Source: Pelistega sp. | GTDB taxonomy: Bacteria; Pseudomonadota; Gammaproteobacteria; Burkholderiales; Burkholderiaceae_B | Direction: 5' to 3' | NCBI GenBank assembly: GCA_030538255.1 | Contig: JAUNUI010000002.1 | Span: forward strand, 85,193 to 149,192 | Length of the DNA stretch: 64,000 nucleotides | In this document: in pieces, positions 8,593-18,383 of the stretch | Layout of the letters: each line of letters starts with the position of its first letter | How positions within the stretch are numbered: the first letter of the stretch is position 1 | Made by a program: the position numbers and the translations under genes | The notes under the pieces: generated by a model | Told to the model about the DNA's origin: nothing | Seen by the model: the letters and a program-made list of their open reading frames with translations, nothing else | Database searches by the model: none

Positions 8593-10185
8593 TTAATCAC
8601 CTTTAAAACTGTTGTGCACCATTGCTCTAACATCTGCAAGTAGTTCTTCAACGTCGTAAACAATACCAGATTTAATAGTTTTCTCAATACAACGATGCCA
8701 TTCTACTTTTTGTGTTTCGTCATTTAAACGCATAGTTCCTGTGCCATACATTAACTTAACATCACTTAATGGGTTATGAGAGTGGATAATTAAGTCGGCC
8801 TTTTTGCCTATATCAATTGTTCCTGTTTCTTCCTCTATACCTAAAAGCTCAGCATTTCTTAATGTAACTGACTGCCATATTTCATGGGGATTAAAGCCTG
8901 CTTCTTGAAATAACTCCATCTCTCTCACAATACCAAAACCATAGATTTGATATAAAAATCCTGAATCGCTTCCGATACAAACTCTTCCACCTAAATTTTT
9001 ATAGTCATAGACAAAACGCATCCAACGCTCATAATTGCGCTTCCAATCAATCTCATTCGATGTACTCCAAGCATGCCAGAAAGAGCCATGTGCGCCACGT
9101 TGTGGTTGGAAGAATTTCCAAATCGTCTGCCATGTGTAATCTTTATGCCAATCTGCCTGACGAGCACGCATAAGATCTCGCGTGGCATCATAGGCAACAA
9201 AGGTCGGAACAAATGTATGATCAAGTTCTCGAAATGCTAAGAGAGTCTCTTGCCACTTTGTTGAACCAGGCTCTGCCGCTTGAAGAAAGTTTTGCCCGGC
9301 AATAGAGAAACGATGATATTCATCGCTATAGTTATAATCGACTGGATATTTTTGTATGGTTTGCTGTGTATACATGGCTTCCGCAATACCATAATAATGT
9401 TCAGTACTCGTCAATCCCCATTGAGCAGAATTTAAGGAGTTCATCCGACTAACCGCCATTTGCGCATGGTGGCAGCCACTTTTTAAACCGATTTTCTTAG
9501 CTTCATCTAAGGCTGCTTTCATCATGGAAGGCGGTGCACCAAAGAACTTAATCCCATCAGCACCTCGCTCCTTGATTGCATTTACCCACTCTCGAGAATC
9601 CTCTGGCGTAAATATTGTTTTGTAACGTTCATTGAGTGCTGGAAAATAAGCATGCAGTTGCATATTTGGCGCTGCTATTGCATTACTTTTCGCCAATTCC
9701 TTTTGTTGTAGGCTCCAGGTAAGACCATTCAGCATACCCATCTCTCGAATAGTGGTCACACCATGTGCTAACCATAGCTTATATACATAATCAGCAGGTG
9801 GCATTGGTCCACTCATATTATGATAAGGTGTGCCAATATGTGCATGCGCATCAATTAGTCCTGGAGTTAGATATTTACCAGAACAATCAATCTCCATATC
9901 ACCAGGAGCTGGACGACGCTCTGGTTTAATGGGTAAGCCTGGGGCTCCTACATTCACAATCGCAGCGATGCGATCATTTTCAATAACGATATCCGCTGGC
10001 CCCCATGGTGGAGCTCCAGTACCATCAATAATGGTTGCACCCCGCAAGACTAAACGTTTATATGGACCATCGCCTCTATCTCTCTGTCCAGCAGCAGCTG
10101 GAGGATGCCATCCTTTAGATGCATTTAAATGCATCATCTCATCACCCGCCAACACACCAGAAAAAATTAATTTTTTCTTTTCCAT
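8593..10185 (-). CDS. Metal-dependent amidohydrolase
   Basis: A 530-aa amidohydrolase-superfamily enzyme. Metal ligands can be read off: His114 and His116 in DAHAHIG, Lys213 in GIKFFG (possible carboxylated lysine), His239/240 in GCHHAQ, His263 in STEHYYG and Asp407 in GSDSGF. It has the usual beta-sandwich half before residue 110 and after about 430 (KKADLIIH). The first 40 residues are an extra segment before the sandwich. The reaction is probably hydrolysis of a cyclic amide, imide or dipeptide-like bond, but the substrate cannot be read. It lies between the gamma-glutamyltransferase-like gene and a metallochaperone GTPase on one transcript. Confidence 0.85.
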   Translation of the reverse strand: MEKKKLIFSGVLAGDEMMHLNASKGWHPPAAAGQRDRGDGPYKRLVLRGATIIDGTGAPPWGPADIVIENDRIAAIVNVGAPGLPIKPERRPAPGDMEIDCSGKYLTPGLIDAHAHIGTPYHNMSGPMPPADYVYKLWLAHGVTTIREMGMLNGLTWSLQQKELAKSNAIAAPNMQLHAYFPALNERYKTIFTPEDSREWVNAIKERGADGIKFFGAPPSMMKAALDEAKKIGLKSGCHHAQMAVSRMNSLNSAQWGLTSTEHYYGIAEAMYTQQTIQKYPVDYNYSDEYHRFSIAGQNFLQAAEPGSTKWQETLLAFRELDHTFVPTFVAYDATRDLMRARQADWHKDYTWQTIWKFFQPQRGAHGSFWHAWSTSNEIDWKRNYERWMRFVYDYKNLGGRVCIGSDSGFLYQIYGFGIVREMELFQEAGFNPHEIWQSVTLRNAELLGIEEETGTIDIGKKADLIIHSHNPLSDVKLMYGTGTMRLNDETQKVEWHRCIEKTIKSGIVYDVEELLADVRAMVHNSFKGD

Positions 10186-10227
10186 AATTATCTTTATCTA
10201 AAATTGAACTTCAGTAGTTCTAAGTTA

Positions 10228-11841
10228 TTAGCAATATAAAGCAGTACCATCATGTCCTGGATCTGCTGCGCCATCTGTTTTACCATTGGCAAATGAAATT
10301 GCATGAACAGATGCAAAGCCATATGTGAATGGATTACGAATAACCTCGTAACCTTGTTTCTCTAATTCCCTAGTTTCATAACGCGGTATTCTGTTTGATA
10401 CATCTAACGCATCACTAGTACCCGAGAACCTAGGGGCTGAAACTGATTCGGTCATATTCATATCAAATTCGATATGATTCAAAATAACTTGCAAGACACC
10501 CATAGCAATTTGTGTTGCACCAGGAGCACCAATTACCAAGTACGGTTCATTATTTTTAAATAAGAAACTTGGACAAAGTGAAGTAAAGCGGGACTTTCCA
10601 GGCGCTAATGAACCGGCGTGTCCAGGTCGAGGGTCAAAAACCGCCATACATCCGTTATACATAAAACCCAAACCATCAGTGATCACGCCTGATGGCATAC
10701 CTAGAGAATGAGTCATTGAGACGCAGTTACCTTCCTTGTCGGCAATAGAAATATGTGTAGTGTCTTTTGATGGATGACCACTGTTAAATCGAGGAACAGT
10801 CTGGCGTACACCAGCTTTAATTTCTTCGACCATTTGCTGAATATAACTCTCGGACAGCAATTTCTCTATGGGTATATCGACAAAAGCAGGATCGCCAATA
10901 AATCTGTCCTTGTTCACTGTTGCTCTACGCATCACCTCAGACACAACTCTCATATACTCAGCTGTATTATGACCAAGACTTAGCAGGTTAACATGCTCTA
11001 ACATCTTCAGCATTTGCAGTAATAGCAGCCCACCTCCAGGAGGGTTGTTAGTTGCAATATCAAATTCCTTATAGCGTCCCCGCAGTGGCGCTCTATATTT
11101 CACATTAAAACTATTAAGATCTTGCATACTAATTAGGCCGCCATTGCGTTTCATATCCCCAACAATTTGCTCTGCAATCTCACCAAAATAGAAAGTATCG
11201 GCCCCTTTAATAGCGATCTCAGTAAGTGTATTAGCATAATCAGAGTTGATAACGAGATCTCCAACTCGTTTCGGTGAACCATCTTCACGACAGTACATCG
11301 CTTTGCCAGATGGCGAGTATGCAATTCGATCTCTTACTGAGCGTCTGCCCATTTGTCCTTCATCTGACCAAAACTCTTCTACGTGTTGGCGGACTTTCCA
11401 ACCATTTTTGGCCCACTCAATAGCGGGTTCAAGCAATACATGCCAAGGTAATTTACCATGTTTTTGATGCGCTTCTTGGTAAGCTTTTAATGAGCCAGGA
11501 ACACCCATAGATTGATAACCCATTTCATTAACAGCCCCTTCTAAAATGAAGCCAAATCCGTCCCTTGCTTCAGAGAGAATTAGCTTCTCCCACATATCAG
11601 GTTTTACTGCCTGTGGTGCTGGCGAATGAAAGTCAATGTATGACGTACTCTTGCTCTGCTGTTCGTAAAAACCTAAACTACCAAATCCTGCAATACCACA
11701 CATTAAGGGATCAACCACCCCTTGAACAAAAGCGCATGCAATAGCCGCATCAATTGCATTACCACCAGCTCGTAAAATTTCCACGCCAGCTTCGGATGCT
11801 TCTGGTTGAGGTGTTACTACGACTGCTTTATGAGATTTCAT
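10228..11841 (-). CDS. Gamma-glutamyltransferase-family Ntn hydrolase
   Basis: A 537-aa member of the gamma-glutamyltranspeptidase family. The self-cleavage site is visible: Asp360-Thr361 in KDTTHISIAD, where Thr361 would become the nucleophile of the small subunit. NNPPGGGLLLLQ and the GAPGATQI loop are also family features. There is no signal peptide (the N terminus goes straight into KAVVVTPQPEASEAGVEILR), so it is probably cytoplasmic and acts on imported substrate. It could be an acylase-like hydrolase rather than a glutathione transpeptidase. A good ribosome binding site (AAAGG) precedes the start, which is 14 bp after the binding-protein gene. Confidence 0.87.
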   Translation of the reverse strand: MKSHKAVVVTPQPEASEAGVEILRAGGNAIDAAIACAFVQGVVDPLMCGIAGFGSLGFYEQQSKSTSYIDFHSPAPQAVKPDMWEKLILSEARDGFGFILEGAVNEMGYQSMGVPGSLKAYQEAHQKHGKLPWHVLLEPAIEWAKNGWKVRQHVEEFWSDEGQMGRRSVRDRIAYSPSGKAMYCREDGSPKRVGDLVINSDYANTLTEIAIKGADTFYFGEIAEQIVGDMKRNGGLISMQDLNSFNVKYRAPLRGRYKEFDIATNNPPGGGLLLLQMLKMLEHVNLLSLGHNTAEYMRVVSEVMRRATVNKDRFIGDPAFVDIPIEKLLSESYIQQMVEEIKAGVRQTVPRFNSGHPSKDTTHISIADKEGNCVSMTHSLGMPSGVITDGLGFMYNGCMAVFDPRPGHAGSLAPGKSRFTSLCPSFLFKNNEPYLVIGAPGATQIAMGVLQVILNHIEFDMNMTESVSAPRFSGTSDALDVSNRIPRYETRELEKQGYEVIRNPFTYGFASVHAISFANGKTDGAADPGHDGTALYC

Positions 11842-11855
11842 TTTGTACCTTTGAA

Positions 11856-12845
11856 TTATTTATGTGTATTAGAAATATTGAGTTGTTTAATAACAGCACC
11901 CCAGGTTTTAGAGTCTTCTCTCACTTTAGCCATCACATCTTCAGGCTTCGACAGAATTGGCTCCATGCGTACTTGGGCAAATTGTTCTTTAACTTCTGGT
12001 GCTGCAAAAAAATCTTGTGTAGCCTTGTTTAGCTTTAAACGAATATTTTCAGGCGTACCTTTTGGTACAAGTAATGTTGTCCAACCAGGTAGTGGAAAAT
12101 TATCCAAACCGAGTTCTTCTAGAGTAGGAATCTCTGGCATTTCTTCAATTTTCGAGTGGCCAATAATGGCTAAAGGTACGACCTTGCCACCTTTCACTTG
12201 GACTAAGGCGGAGTTCAAGACATCTACCATCACATCGCTATCACCAGCAATAATGCTGTTTAATCCCGTTGCTGAGCTACTATAAGGAACGTGAGTAAGC
12301 TTGGTTCCTGTTCTTTGCATCAACATTTCCATAGCTAGATGAGTGGAGTTACCTTGTCCTGCTGAAGAGAAGTTAAGTTTATTTGGTGATTGCTTAGCTT
12401 TCGAAACTAGATCCTCAAAAGACTTAATACCTGATTTATTACTCGCTACTAATAAAAATGGTGTATTCACTAACATAGCAACACCATCAAAATCTTTTTC
12501 AGACTCATAAGGGAGATTGTTATAAATGAAGGGGTTGAAAGTCATCTGTGACACACCTGCAACCAATACTGTATAACCATCTGGTTTTTGTTGTTTTGCA
12601 TGTGTGGTCGCCAAGATGCCGTTTGCTCCTGGTCGATTCTCAACTACGATATTGCCATTAAGGTGTTTGGCAACCCATGATGCCCATAATCGGCTTGTCA
12701 TATCAACGCCACCTCCTGGTGCCTGTGGAACAACAAGTTTGATCGGTTGGTTGGGATAAGTATTGTCCGCATAAACAACATTACTCGCCAACAACAGACT
12801 CACAGCCGAAAATAAAGATAAAACAGTTTTATTATGAAACTTCAT
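11856..12845 (-). CDS. Bug/TctC-family periplasmic substrate-binding protein
   Basis: A 329-aa secreted binding protein with a signal peptide ending about residue 26 (NVVYA, then DNTYPNQPIK). The sequence PIKLVVPQAPGGGVDMTSR after it is the hallmark of the Bug (Bordetella uptake gene) family. These bind carboxylates, amino acids and other small anions for TctAB-type permeases. No tctA or tctB gene is adjacent, so it may work with a permease elsewhere or act as an orphan sensor, as many Bug proteins do. It is the first gene of the minus-strand operon and divergent from the LysR regulator; GGAG lies before its ATG. Confidence 0.9.
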   Translation of the reverse strand: MKFHNKTVLSLFSAVSLLLASNVVYADNTYPNQPIKLVVPQAPGGGVDMTSRLWASWVAKHLNGNIVVENRPGANGILATTHAKQQKPDGYTVLVAGVSQMTFNPFIYNNLPYESEKDFDGVAMLVNTPFLLVASNKSGIKSFEDLVSKAKQSPNKLNFSSAGQGNSTHLAMEMLMQRTGTKLTHVPYSSSATGLNSIIAGDSDVMVDVLNSALVQVKGGKVVPLAIIGHSKIEEMPEIPTLEELGLDNFPLPGWTTLLVPKGTPENIRLKLNKATQDFFAAPEVKEQFAQVRMEPILSKPEDVMAKVREDSKTWGAVIKQLNISNTHK

Positions 12846-12962
12846 TATTTGTCTCCAGTAAGTGATGTTTCTTTACACCATATTTATATTGAGCTTTCAT
12901 TATTAATTACTGTAAGATAAATAACCAATGAAAAATAATTAGCCAACCATTAGGAAAACCTC
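12846..12962. promoter_or_regulatory. Divergent LysR-regulator/binding-protein control region
   Basis: A 117-bp A+T-rich spacer between divergently transcribed lysR and bug genes, the usual place for a LysR-family operator. I could not identify a convincing T-N11-A palindrome by eye. Confidence 0.4.
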
Positions 12963-13895
12963 ATGTATTGGAATATCGAAGACATCCCATGGGCTAAGCG
13001 GCTCAAATTAAAGCACTTAGAAATATTTCTACTATTAGATTATTCAGGAAGTATTACAGAGGCTGCCAAACAATTACATCTAACACAACCAGCTGTTTCG
13101 CACTGGCTCAGTGATCTTGAAGATGTTATTGGCATGCGTTTATTTATCCGCGGAAGAAAACTGAAGCTCTCTCCTTTTGGCGAGGTTTTTAAGCAATACG
13201 CATTACGTACAATTGGTGATGTTCAGCGCATTAATCATGAACTAGAATCGGTAAAATTAGGTGCGAAGGGACGCATTCATATTGGCACAATTATCGCTAC
13301 AGCAGCGGCAGTTTTACCTAAAGCAATCCCTCAAATGCATACGGAATATCCTAATATTATTATCAATATTAGTGAGGCTTCATTTGAGGTACTTTTAGAA
13401 AAGATGAATCGCAAAGAAATTGATTTAATCTTAGGCCCATTAGATTTAAGAGCCAGTAAGGCCCTATATTCCAAAACTTTGCTCTTCCAAGATGAGGTAG
13501 TTGTAGTGGCTGATATTAATCACCCTATGCACAAAGTTAAAGCAAACTGGGAGGAAACCAAAAAGTATCCATGGATATTACCGCCATCTCATACCTTAAT
13601 TCGGACAACGTTCGAGCACTCTGTCATGAAAGCAAAGATTGAAATTCCACAACCTGCTCTTGAAACTGCATCAATGATTTCACAACAAGCCCTGCTATCT
13701 TCATCTACCTATCTAGGTTTACTCACTCGCTCTATGGCAAGGTACTATGAAAGCTTGAATATCGTTAAAATCATACCCTTAAAGATGTTTGAAAATGCTA
13801 TCCCAATGGGCATCCTGTGGGATGATTTGAGTGTTGAAGCGACCACTAGAAGATTTATCCAAATTCTCAAAGAAAAAGCGAGTTCATATCACTAA
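12963..13895 (+). CDS. LysR-family transcriptional regulator
   Basis: A 310-aa LysR-type regulator. The winged HTH is at about residues 16-75 (LEIFLLLDYSGSITEAAKQ then LTQPAVSHWLSDLE), and the C-terminal two-lobed co-inducer domain follows. AGGA lies about 8 bp before the ATG. It is divergent from the Bug/gamma-glutamyltransferase/amidohydrolase/GTPase operon and is inferred to control it, with a substrate or breakdown product as co-inducer. Confidence 0.9.
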   Translation: MYWNIEDIPWAKRLKLKHLEIFLLLDYSGSITEAAKQLHLTQPAVSHWLSDLEDVIGMRLFIRGRKLKLSPFGEVFKQYALRTIGDVQRINHELESVKLGAKGRIHIGTIIATAAAVLPKAIPQMHTEYPNIIINISEASFEVLLEKMNRKEIDLILGPLDLRASKALYSKTLLFQDEVVVVADINHPMHKVKANWEETKKYPWILPPSHTLIRTTFEHSVMKAKIEIPQPALETASMISQQALLSSSTYLGLLTRSMARYYESLNIVKIIPLKMFENAIPMGILWDDLSVEATTRRFIQILKEKASSYH

Positions 13896-13917
13896 CTTAG
13901 CAATATAGACAGAAAAT

Positions 13918-13950
13918 AAATGATGCCGATCTATTAATCGACATCATTTT
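13918..13950. terminator. Bidirectional terminator between lysR and the amidase gene
   Basis: AAATGATG at 13918-13925 pairs with CATCATTT at 13942-13949, extended by CGAT/ATCG, with one mismatch and a 6-base loop. Flanking A and T tracts suit both converging genes. Confidence 0.75.
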
Positions 13951-13961
13951 CCTATTCCTAA

Positions 13962-15284
13962 CTACCTCTCCAACACCTCCCCAAATTGATACACCGTCGC
14001 CTCATCATGCATGCGCCCAATCAGCTGTAAGCCAATGGGCAAGCCCTTATCATCCTCTCCAAATGGCACCGACAGGCTAGGATGTCCTGAGAAATTTGTA
14101 GGAGCAGTTAAGCGAGTCAGCAACCATTGTGTCGGGTGCATTTGTCCATTAATTTCTGTGCTTCGCTCATCCAGTAATGGTGCAGTGATACCACATGTAG
14201 CCGTTAAGATTACATCTACACTTGCCAATACATCATCAAAACTTGCTTGCGCTTGATATTGAAGTTTCTTACGACGTAGATACTCAGAAGCTAACACATC
14301 TTTGCCCGTCAATAATCGATCTTTAACCTCTTGGATATAAGGAGTCTGAGCCTCCAGCATATCTTCATGAGTAGCATAGGCCTCTGTCTTTAAGATAAGT
14401 TGTTGTGCTTGATAGATTTCGTAGATATTGGCAATTTCAATATGGCGTATCTCTGCTCCAGCTGCTTTCAGTTTTTCAATAGCCTTTTCTAATTGGACTT
14501 TCACTGCAGTCGAGACATACTCACCATAAAACTCTTTCGGTACGCACACAATCAAACCCTTAATACTTTGACCAATCTTACGGCTATAAGTACCTACTGG
14601 TTTATCCGCAATGACTTCTAATAAGATTGCATTGTCTTCCACCGACCTACTAATTGGACCGACATGATCTAAGGTCTCAGAGAGATTAAATACGCCTTGC
14701 TTTGAGACCAATCCTAAAGTAGGTTTCATTCCTACTACACCACATAATGCTGCAGGCAATCGAATTGAGGCACTCGTATCGGTACCGATAGCGATATGTA
14801 CTAAGCCTGATGCTACTGCGGCTACTGATCCACTGCTTGATCCTCCGCTTATCCGATTACTATCTTTGGGGTTTCTAACTGGCCCAAAATATGAACGATC
14901 ACCTGTTGCTCCATAGGCAAATTGATGAGTATTAGCCTTGCCAATAATGATGGCACCCGCATGTTTGAGTAAGCGAATAACCTCAGCATCTTCCTTCGCG
15001 ATATTATTTACATAGGACTCTGCCCCCATTGTTGTACGGATACCTTCTACATCAATCAGGTCTTTAATGGCAATCGTGATACCCTCCAAAGAGCGTAATG
15101 AATCCCCTGCTGATATACGGTCTTGAACACATTGAGCATCATGTTTAGCTTGCTCTGGTAATACGGTAATAAAAGCGTTTAAAGGGGAAGCTTCAATTTT
15201 CAATAACTGCTGTTTCACTTCATCGAGTGGCGACACTTTGCGCGATTTATAGTCACTTAAGAGTGCCATAATAGTTTTTGTCAT
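13962..15284 (-). CDS. Amidase-signature family hydrolase
   Basis: A 440-aa amidase. The Ser-cisSer-Lys triad is recognisable: Lys74 in IAIKDLID, the GGSSSGS loop at 147-153 and the nucleophile Ser173 in GTDTSASIRLPAA. The usual GTDTGGSIR is changed to GTDTSASIR, so the two glycines before the nucleophile are replaced while the serine is kept. The ATG at 15284 is chosen because GAGGGTG sits about 6 bp upstream; a TTG at 15299 overlapping the previous stop is the alternative. It is the last gene of the liv-type operon and probably hydrolyses an imported amide. Confidence 0.88.
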   Translation of the reverse strand: MTKTIMALLSDYKSRKVSPLDEVKQQLLKIEASPLNAFITVLPEQAKHDAQCVQDRISAGDSLRSLEGITIAIKDLIDVEGIRTTMGAESYVNNIAKEDAEVIRLLKHAGAIIIGKANTHQFAYGATGDRSYFGPVRNPKDSNRISGGSSSGSVAAVASGLVHIAIGTDTSASIRLPAALCGVVGMKPTLGLVSKQGVFNLSETLDHVGPISRSVEDNAILLEVIADKPVGTYSRKIGQSIKGLIVCVPKEFYGEYVSTAVKVQLEKAIEKLKAAGAEIRHIEIANIYEIYQAQQLILKTEAYATHEDMLEAQTPYIQEVKDRLLTGKDVLASEYLRRKKLQYQAQASFDDVLASVDVILTATCGITAPLLDERSTEINGQMHPTQWLLTRLTAPTNFSGHPSLSVPFGEDDKGLPIGLQLIGRMHDEATVYQFGEVLER

Positions 15285-15295
15285 TTGTTTCACCC

Positions 15296-16366
15296 TCAAA
15301 GTTTATGCTGTACATAAGGGGTTTCACATGGTGGGCCATTAGCCACATTCATCGTTCCCTTATTTAAGTCCATAATCACCGAGAACACAGTTTCGAAAAT
15401 ATTGCCACGCTTACCTACTGGCTTATTAGCACTTTCACCATGGCGACAAATCGCATCGGGATAATTCACATGATTTTTTAGTAATTCTTGAATCACGCTT
15501 TCATTGATTTCGCCTTGGTGATTATTTAAAAAGTGCTGTGCTACACCTAAACGAATATGCGTATCTGGTGTACGCTCTTGGAAGCGGTCTTTAACATAGC
15601 CTAATAGGTTTGGACTTACAAAGTGATTCGCATGTGCCATTGCGCCACTATGGTTGAACATAACATCGTAACCATCATTCGCCAGTTCTACACAGACAGA
15701 TACGCCTTCTTTAGATGCAATATGAAAATTCACACCATTCGCTGATTTTTGTTGAATCGCTGCACCAATTGCCTCGCCGATAGTATATGAATTAAGGATT
15801 CCTCTAGCTGCACAATGGATTGGCAAGCCACCAGGGGTTCCTTCGCAACCTAAGGCATTAAAGCAAAGTCCCACACCTGCATCGTTCATGCCGATTTTGC
15901 CAATTAGACCAGCTTCGTTCACCATTAAAATTCGAGGTTTATTTTTTTGCACAATATCCACGATTAACATGACATCGTGTAAGCGCAGATAATGATCCCA
16001 GTTTTGTGCCACTAAGGTACTGCCTGAGGTTCTTGATGGTAAAGCCGAAATCGTGGTGCAACCATCAACAGCAGCCGCTGAGAAAATCACTTCAGAACGA
16101 GCATTCAAGGTTACGATATCAACTAAGGGACGCTCTAAACCGTCAGCCATCCCTTGCAGTTCTGCCAGAATATCTGGGTCATAACGCTCAATTTCTGGAA
16201 TATAAGCATAGGCTTTTTGTCGGGCTTCTGCCCACGACACACCTACCGATGCAAATAAGTCAGCATAGATATCTATGCAACGATTGATTTTATCGCCTGC
16301 TTGTTTGGCCATTTGCACGCCAATCTCATAGGGTTCACCACTCACTTTTACGTATTGAAATGTCAT
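15296..16366 (-). CDS. C45-family acyltransferase/autoproteolytic hydrolase
   Basis: A 356-aa protein of the peptidase C45 (acyl-CoA:6-aminopenicillanate acyltransferase-like) Ntn-hydrolase family. The likely autocleavage site is Gly102-Cys103 in VDGCTTISA, with NARSEV just before and VAQNWDHY after it, both typical. No signal peptide is visible, so it acts in the cytoplasm. Family members hydrolyse or transfer N-acyl groups on amino acids and beta-lactams. The start at 16366 has AAGGA 7 bp upstream. It lies between the ABC-importer binding protein and an amidase, so both probably process the imported compound. Its substrate cannot be named. Confidence 0.82.
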   Translation of the reverse strand: MTFQYVKVSGEPYEIGVQMAKQAGDKINRCIDIYADLFASVGVSWAEARQKAYAYIPEIERYDPDILAELQGMADGLERPLVDIVTLNARSEVIFSAAAVDGCTTISALPSRTSGSTLVAQNWDHYLRLHDVMLIVDIVQKNKPRILMVNEAGLIGKIGMNDAGVGLCFNALGCEGTPGGLPIHCAARGILNSYTIGEAIGAAIQQKSANGVNFHIASKEGVSVCVELANDGYDVMFNHSGAMAHANHFVSPNLLGYVKDRFQERTPDTHIRLGVAQHFLNNHQGEINESVIQELLKNHVNYPDAICRHGESANKPVGKRGNIFETVFSVIMDLNKGTMNVANGPPCETPYVQHKL

Positions 16367-16424
16367 TTCTAATTCCTTACTCTTGACGACTTGTCCAATT
16401 AACAAGCGTGACTTATCTCCGCCC

Positions 16425-16472
16425 TTGCTAGAGCACTACCCAACATCTAAGTTGAATAAACGTCTCTAGCAA
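16425..16472 (-). other. Stem-loop upstream of the C45-family gene
   Basis: TTGCTAGAG at 16425-16433 is exactly mirrored by CTCTAGCAA at 16464-16472 with a 30-base loop. It lies in the 140-bp gap between the binding-protein stop and the C45 start. There is no T-tract, so an mRNA-stabilising or processing hairpin that keeps the binding protein abundant is more likely than a terminator. Confidence 0.5.
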
Positions 16473-16506
16473 AGGCCATTACTTACAATTTAAAGTTTAT
16501 TGATGC

Positions 16507-17622
16507 TTATTTATAGGGCACAATTTTCCCGTCAGCAAAGGTGGCTAGAATAACTTCACCATTATTTTGATGTTTTTCGTCAAAGTTGATCTTGCCAAGC
16601 AAAGTGTCAAATCCACTTAGCTTGCCTAAACCTTCTTGGATTTGTTTGGCACTACTGCCTCCACCGAGTTTGGCCGCTTCAAGTACGGTATAAATCGCCT
16701 CATAGGTACCTGCCTCAAAGGCTCCAGGCTCAGCATTGTACTTAGCACGGAAAGACTCTTCAAACTTTTTGCTACGCTCTGTATCTAGACCAGGGACCCA
16801 AGAGGTTGGGAAAATCGCACCATTCGCTGCATCACCAGCTAGCTCAACAAATTTAGGCACACCTTGGCCCATATTCACCATGATAGTGGCATCAATGCCT
16901 AGTTCTTTAATTTGACGAGCAATGATGGAACCTTCGGTATAGTAGCCATGTACAAAAACCACTTCAGGCGAAGTTGCTTTAATCTTAGATAGTTGCGCTT
17001 TAAAGTCAGTCTCACCACGGTTATATTCTTCATAAGCAACCACGTCTACGCCTAACTCTTTAGCACGATCAGCAGCTGCTTTAGTTGGTGGTTTGCCGTA
17101 ATCTGAGTTTTCAACGAGGAACGAGAGTTTCTTCATGCCTTTTTCTTTAGCAAAGAACTCAATTGCCTTGGTATTCAACTGTGCATCAGTCATATTAATG
17201 CGCCATGTATATTGATTACCTAACTCAGTCAATGTAGGGGTGCCTGCCATACCGTTAACGAGTGGAATCTTGTAGCGCTCGTTCTCTTTAGAGAAGGCAA
17301 TAGTCACAAGGCTAGCATCCGAACCCACGATAGCGTTAACTTTCTGTTGTGTAATAAGTTTCTTCGCTGCATTAATGCCAGCGGCTGGGTCACTACGATC
17401 ATCCTCTGCATGAATCTCAATCGGTACACCATTAAAGCCACCGGCTTGATTAATTTCATCAACCGCTAAACGAGTGCCCTTACGGTGATTTTCACCATAG
17501 GCAGCTGCTGGACCAGATATTGATTCGATAATGCCAATTTTCAGAGGTGTCTGTGCTTGTACAGCACCCATCGTGGCAGCAAAACATACAGCTAGTTGGA
17601 ATAGTTTTGTTTTAATCAACAT
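16507..17622 (-). CDS. Branched-chain amino acid-type ABC transporter substrate-binding protein
   Basis: A 371-aa periplasmic binding protein of the LivJ/LivK (Peripla_BP_6) family, with a signal peptide ending AVQAQ. Typical features are IGIIESISGPAAAYGENHRKG at the start of the mature protein and NAIVGSDASLVT. The start at 17622 follows AGGAGA by 6 bp; an upstream in-frame ATG lacks one. In characterised systems such proteins bind branched-chain amino acids, amides, urea or aromatic acids. Association with an amidase and a C45 hydrolase suggests an amide or N-acylated amino acid as ligand. Confidence 0.9.
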   Translation of the reverse strand: MLIKTKLFQLAVCFAATMGAVQAQTPLKIGIIESISGPAAAYGENHRKGTRLAVDEINQAGGFNGVPIEIHAEDDRSDPAAGINAAKKLITQQKVNAIVGSDASLVTIAFSKENERYKIPLVNGMAGTPTLTELGNQYTWRINMTDAQLNTKAIEFFAKEKGMKKLSFLVENSDYGKPPTKAAADRAKELGVDVVAYEEYNRGETDFKAQLSKIKATSPEVVFVHGYYTEGSIIARQIKELGIDATIMVNMGQGVPKFVELAGDAANGAIFPTSWVPGLDTERSKKFEESFRAKYNAEPGAFEAGTYEAIYTVLEAAKLGGGSSAKQIQEGLGKLSGFDTLLGKINFDEKHQNNGEVILATFADGKIVPYK

Positions 17623-17668
17623 GATTTGTCTCCTAATAATGTTTATATAATTTAATTTTAAATTGCAA

Positions 17669-18382
17669 TTAATCTTCAATGCCTAAATAGGCTTTACGTA
17701 CTACATCACTTTCTAGTAAAACTTTGGTATCCTCTGTTGCAATAATTTCTCCTGATTCCATAAGATAACCACGCTGAGCGACTTTTAAGGCTAAATTCAC
17801 ATTCTGTTCCACCAATAGAATTGTTGTGCCCGAAGCGTGAATTTCTTTCAGCTTAGTCATTAGCTCTGCAACAATTAAAGGTGCTAAACCTAATGAAGGC
17901 TCATCTAATAACAGTAGCTTAGGACGCCCCATCAAGGCACGACCAATCGCCACCATCTGTTGTTCCCCGCCGCTCATAGTGCCTGCTTTCTGTTTCCAAC
18001 GCTCTTTTAAACGTGGAAATTGCACAAGGATCTTGTCGATATCTTCTTGCATTTCTGCGTGCGTTGAGCGTCTTGCCCTTGCGCCTACCGCTAAGTTTTC
18101 AGCTACTGTAAACTCAGGGAAAACACGGCGCCCTTCGGGGACAATACTAATCCCTGAACGAATAATCGCATCTGAGCTTAATTTCTCTATGCTTTTGCCT
18201 AAGAACTCGATTTTGCCGTTACGCACAGGTTGCAAGCCAATAATGGATTTCAATAAAGTGCTCTTGCCTGCCCCATTGGCACCAATCAGCGTGACAAACT
18301 CTCCAGCTTGTACATCCACACTAATTTTTTTAATGGCATGCACATGGCCATAAAATGTATCGATATCTTTAATGTTTAACAT
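17669..18382 (-). CDS. livF: LivF-type ABC transporter ATPase
   Basis: A 237-aa ABC ATPase with Walker A GANGAGKST, signature SGGEQQMVAIGRAL and Walker B LLLLDEPSLGLAP, the last typical of LivF. The start at 18382 is chosen over a longer open frame because AGGAGA sits 8 bp before it and the ATG lies one base from the livG stop, indicating coupling. It energises the import complex with LivG in the cytoplasm. Confidence 0.93.
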   Translation of the reverse strand: MLNIKDIDTFYGHVHAIKKISVDVQAGEFVTLIGANGAGKSTLLKSIIGLQPVRNGKIEFLGKSIEKLSSDAIIRSGISIVPEGRRVFPEFTVAENLAVGARARRSTHAEMQEDIDKILVQFPRLKERWKQKAGTMSGGEQQMVAIGRALMGRPKLLLLDEPSLGLAPLIVAELMTKLKEIHASGTTILLVEQNVNLALKVAQRGYLMESGEIIATEDTKVLLESDVVRKAYLGIED

Positions 18383-18383
18383 T

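Noticed and set aside
11806..12285. 159-aa plus-strand open frame
   Set aside because: Antisense to the Bug-type binding protein and the start of the gamma-glutamyltransferase-like gene.
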